This document shows, piece after piece, positions 63,262-64,000 of a stretch of 64,000 nucleotides of DNA. Position 1 is the first letter of the stretch. Each line of letters opens with the position of its first letter. The position numbers were made by a program, and so were the translations under genes. The DNA is from Streptomyces niger (GTDB lineage Bacteria; Actinomycetota; Actinomycetes; Streptomycetales; Streptomycetaceae), in assembly GCF_000718305.1 (NCBI RefSeq), contig NZ_JOFQ01000002.1:496001-560000 (forward strand), read 5' to 3'. The notes beneath the pieces are model-generated. The model was not told the DNA's origin and made no database searches. It saw only the letters and a program-made list of their open reading frames with translations.

Positions 63262-64000
63262 CTGTCGTCCTCCTCGAAGAGCAAAGACAGATCCTCCTCA
63301 TCGTCGTCCTGCACGCGGGACAGGTCGGCGCTGTAGTACTCCACCTCGCTGTCCTTCCCCCGAGGCTTCGGGAAGACCAGACCGACGCCGATGACGTGGT
63401 CGACGGCGTCGAGCGGGGCGCGACTCTCACGGTTCGTCGGTGACGGTGACAGGGCGTCGATCGGATAGAGGGTCAACAGCCCGGTGTCCGGCGCCTGCTC
63501 GCGTCTGGCGTTCTTGAGAGCCTCTTCGCTGATCTCCGTGAGCGCAGTGAGATCGAGGTCGACGCCGGCGTCGCGGCGGCTCATCAGGGTCTTGATGTCG
63601 GCGGCATCGCTTTCGCTCACGCCGAGCTTCGCACGAATGACTCGATCGACGGCGAGCCCGGGGGCGAACTCGTACTGCTTGTCCGGGTCGCCGCTGAGCG
63701 GATTACCGATGATCGCTACATTCCAACGCTTGAGCGCGCCTCCGCCCGCGGAACGCACCCGGCGCTCGACGTAGCCGCGCAGCAGATCCGCGTCGCATTC
63801 CAACGACTTGCCGTGGAAGCGATACTCCGCGAGGAAGTCCAGAACCATGTCGTAGGGCACACCTCGGAGGATGTGCCGGCCCTGGTTCCCTCTGTCCTCG
63901 TGCCGGGCTCCAGCCAGACGTAGGGAGCGGTCGACGAGGTCGTGAGCGGCCCGCCGGTTGGCCTGCAACCACTCGGCGTCCCGGGTCCGGAAGTAACGGG
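63258..64000 (-). CDS. Z1-type helicase-associated protein, C-terminal part
   Basis: The frame is open to the right edge and its start lies outside. The visible 247 residues include VPYDMVLDFLAEYRFHGKSL, KRWNVAIIGNPLSGD, LLTLYPIDALSPSP and DHVIGVGLVFPKPRG, and end in a very acidic tail (QDDDEEDLSLLFEEDD). This matches the C-terminal region of Z1 domain proteins, which carry a superfamily II helicase further upstream. The helicase motifs cannot be seen here, so the call rests on this tail and on the neighbouring DUF4420 and MORC-like genes. It is the most upstream gene of the operon that is visible. Confidence 0.7.
   Translation of the reverse strand, partial: RYFRTRDAEWLQANRRAAHDLVDRSLRLAGARHEDRGNQGRHILRGVPYDMVLDFLAEYRFHGKSLECDADLLRGYVERRVRSAGGGALKRWNVAIIGNPLSGDPDKQYEFAPGLAVDRVIRAKLGVSESDAADIKTLMSRRDAGVDLDLTALTEISEEALKNARREQAPDTGLLTLYPIDALSPSPTNRESRAPLDAVDHVIGVGLVFPKPRGKDSEVEYYSADLSRVQDDDEEDLSLLFEEDDS

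Overview
The window is high-G+C actinobacterial DNA and almost certainly Streptomyces. Indicators are the codon bias (nearly every third position is G or C), frequent GTG starts, a WhiB-like regulator, ahpC/ahpD beside a divergent oxyR, two fumarases, glpX next to a wbl gene, and xseAB, ispH, ppgK and ychF in one neighbourhood. From memory this order resembles the S. coelicolor core around SCO5030-SCO5070; that was not checked by alignment.

Layout. (1) 1-9700, Tad/Flp pilus locus: the end of a TadB-like and a complete TadC-like inner-membrane protein, a translationally coupled NarL-type two-component pair, a Flp pilin with a recognisable prepilin cleavage site, a TadE/G-like pseudopilin, a lipoprotein, an OmpA-like protein and a prepilin peptidase, with a DUF192 protein between. 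(2) 9690-18650, housekeeping: aldo/keto reductase, cis-prenyltransferase, PIN-PhoH protein, secreted SLT transglycosylase, AI-2E-type permease and the peroxide module ahpD-ahpC with divergent oxyR. (3) 18690-25600, two paralogous ABC exporter modules (ATPase plus FtsX-type permease). One includes a PadR repressor, and both have a very similar TATAC-N7-GTATA palindrome upstream, suggesting one repressor controls both. (4) 25638-51898, conserved core: SPFH protein, class A PBP, SpoIIE-type phosphatase, methyltransferase, FomD-like DUF402 protein, class II and class I fumarases, secreted glycosidase, WblI, GlpX, nitroreductase, exonuclease VII, amino-acid permease, IspH, polyphosphate glucokinase and YchF.

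(5) 52015 to the right edge is a foreign integrative, mobilizable element. It has a tyrosine integrase, XRE regulator, MerR-type excisionase, DnaB/AAA replication ATPase, a 440-bp iteron-rich non-coding segment (likely oriV and/or oriT), MobC and a relaxase. Convergent to these is a tightly overlapping minus-strand operon that runs off the right edge. In transcription order it encodes the C-terminus of a probable Z1-type helicase protein, a PD-(D/E)XK nuclease-like protein (DUF4420 type), a MORC/MutL-like GHKL ATPase, an unrecognised 300-residue protein and a probable DUF6339 protein. This set matches the prokaryotic MORC-type restriction/defence islands predicted by comparative genomics. It is the most interesting system here, because its last two genes have no assigned role and the whole operon is cargo on a mobilizable element. 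The right end of the element, any DNA methyltransferase and any conjugative pump lie outside the window.
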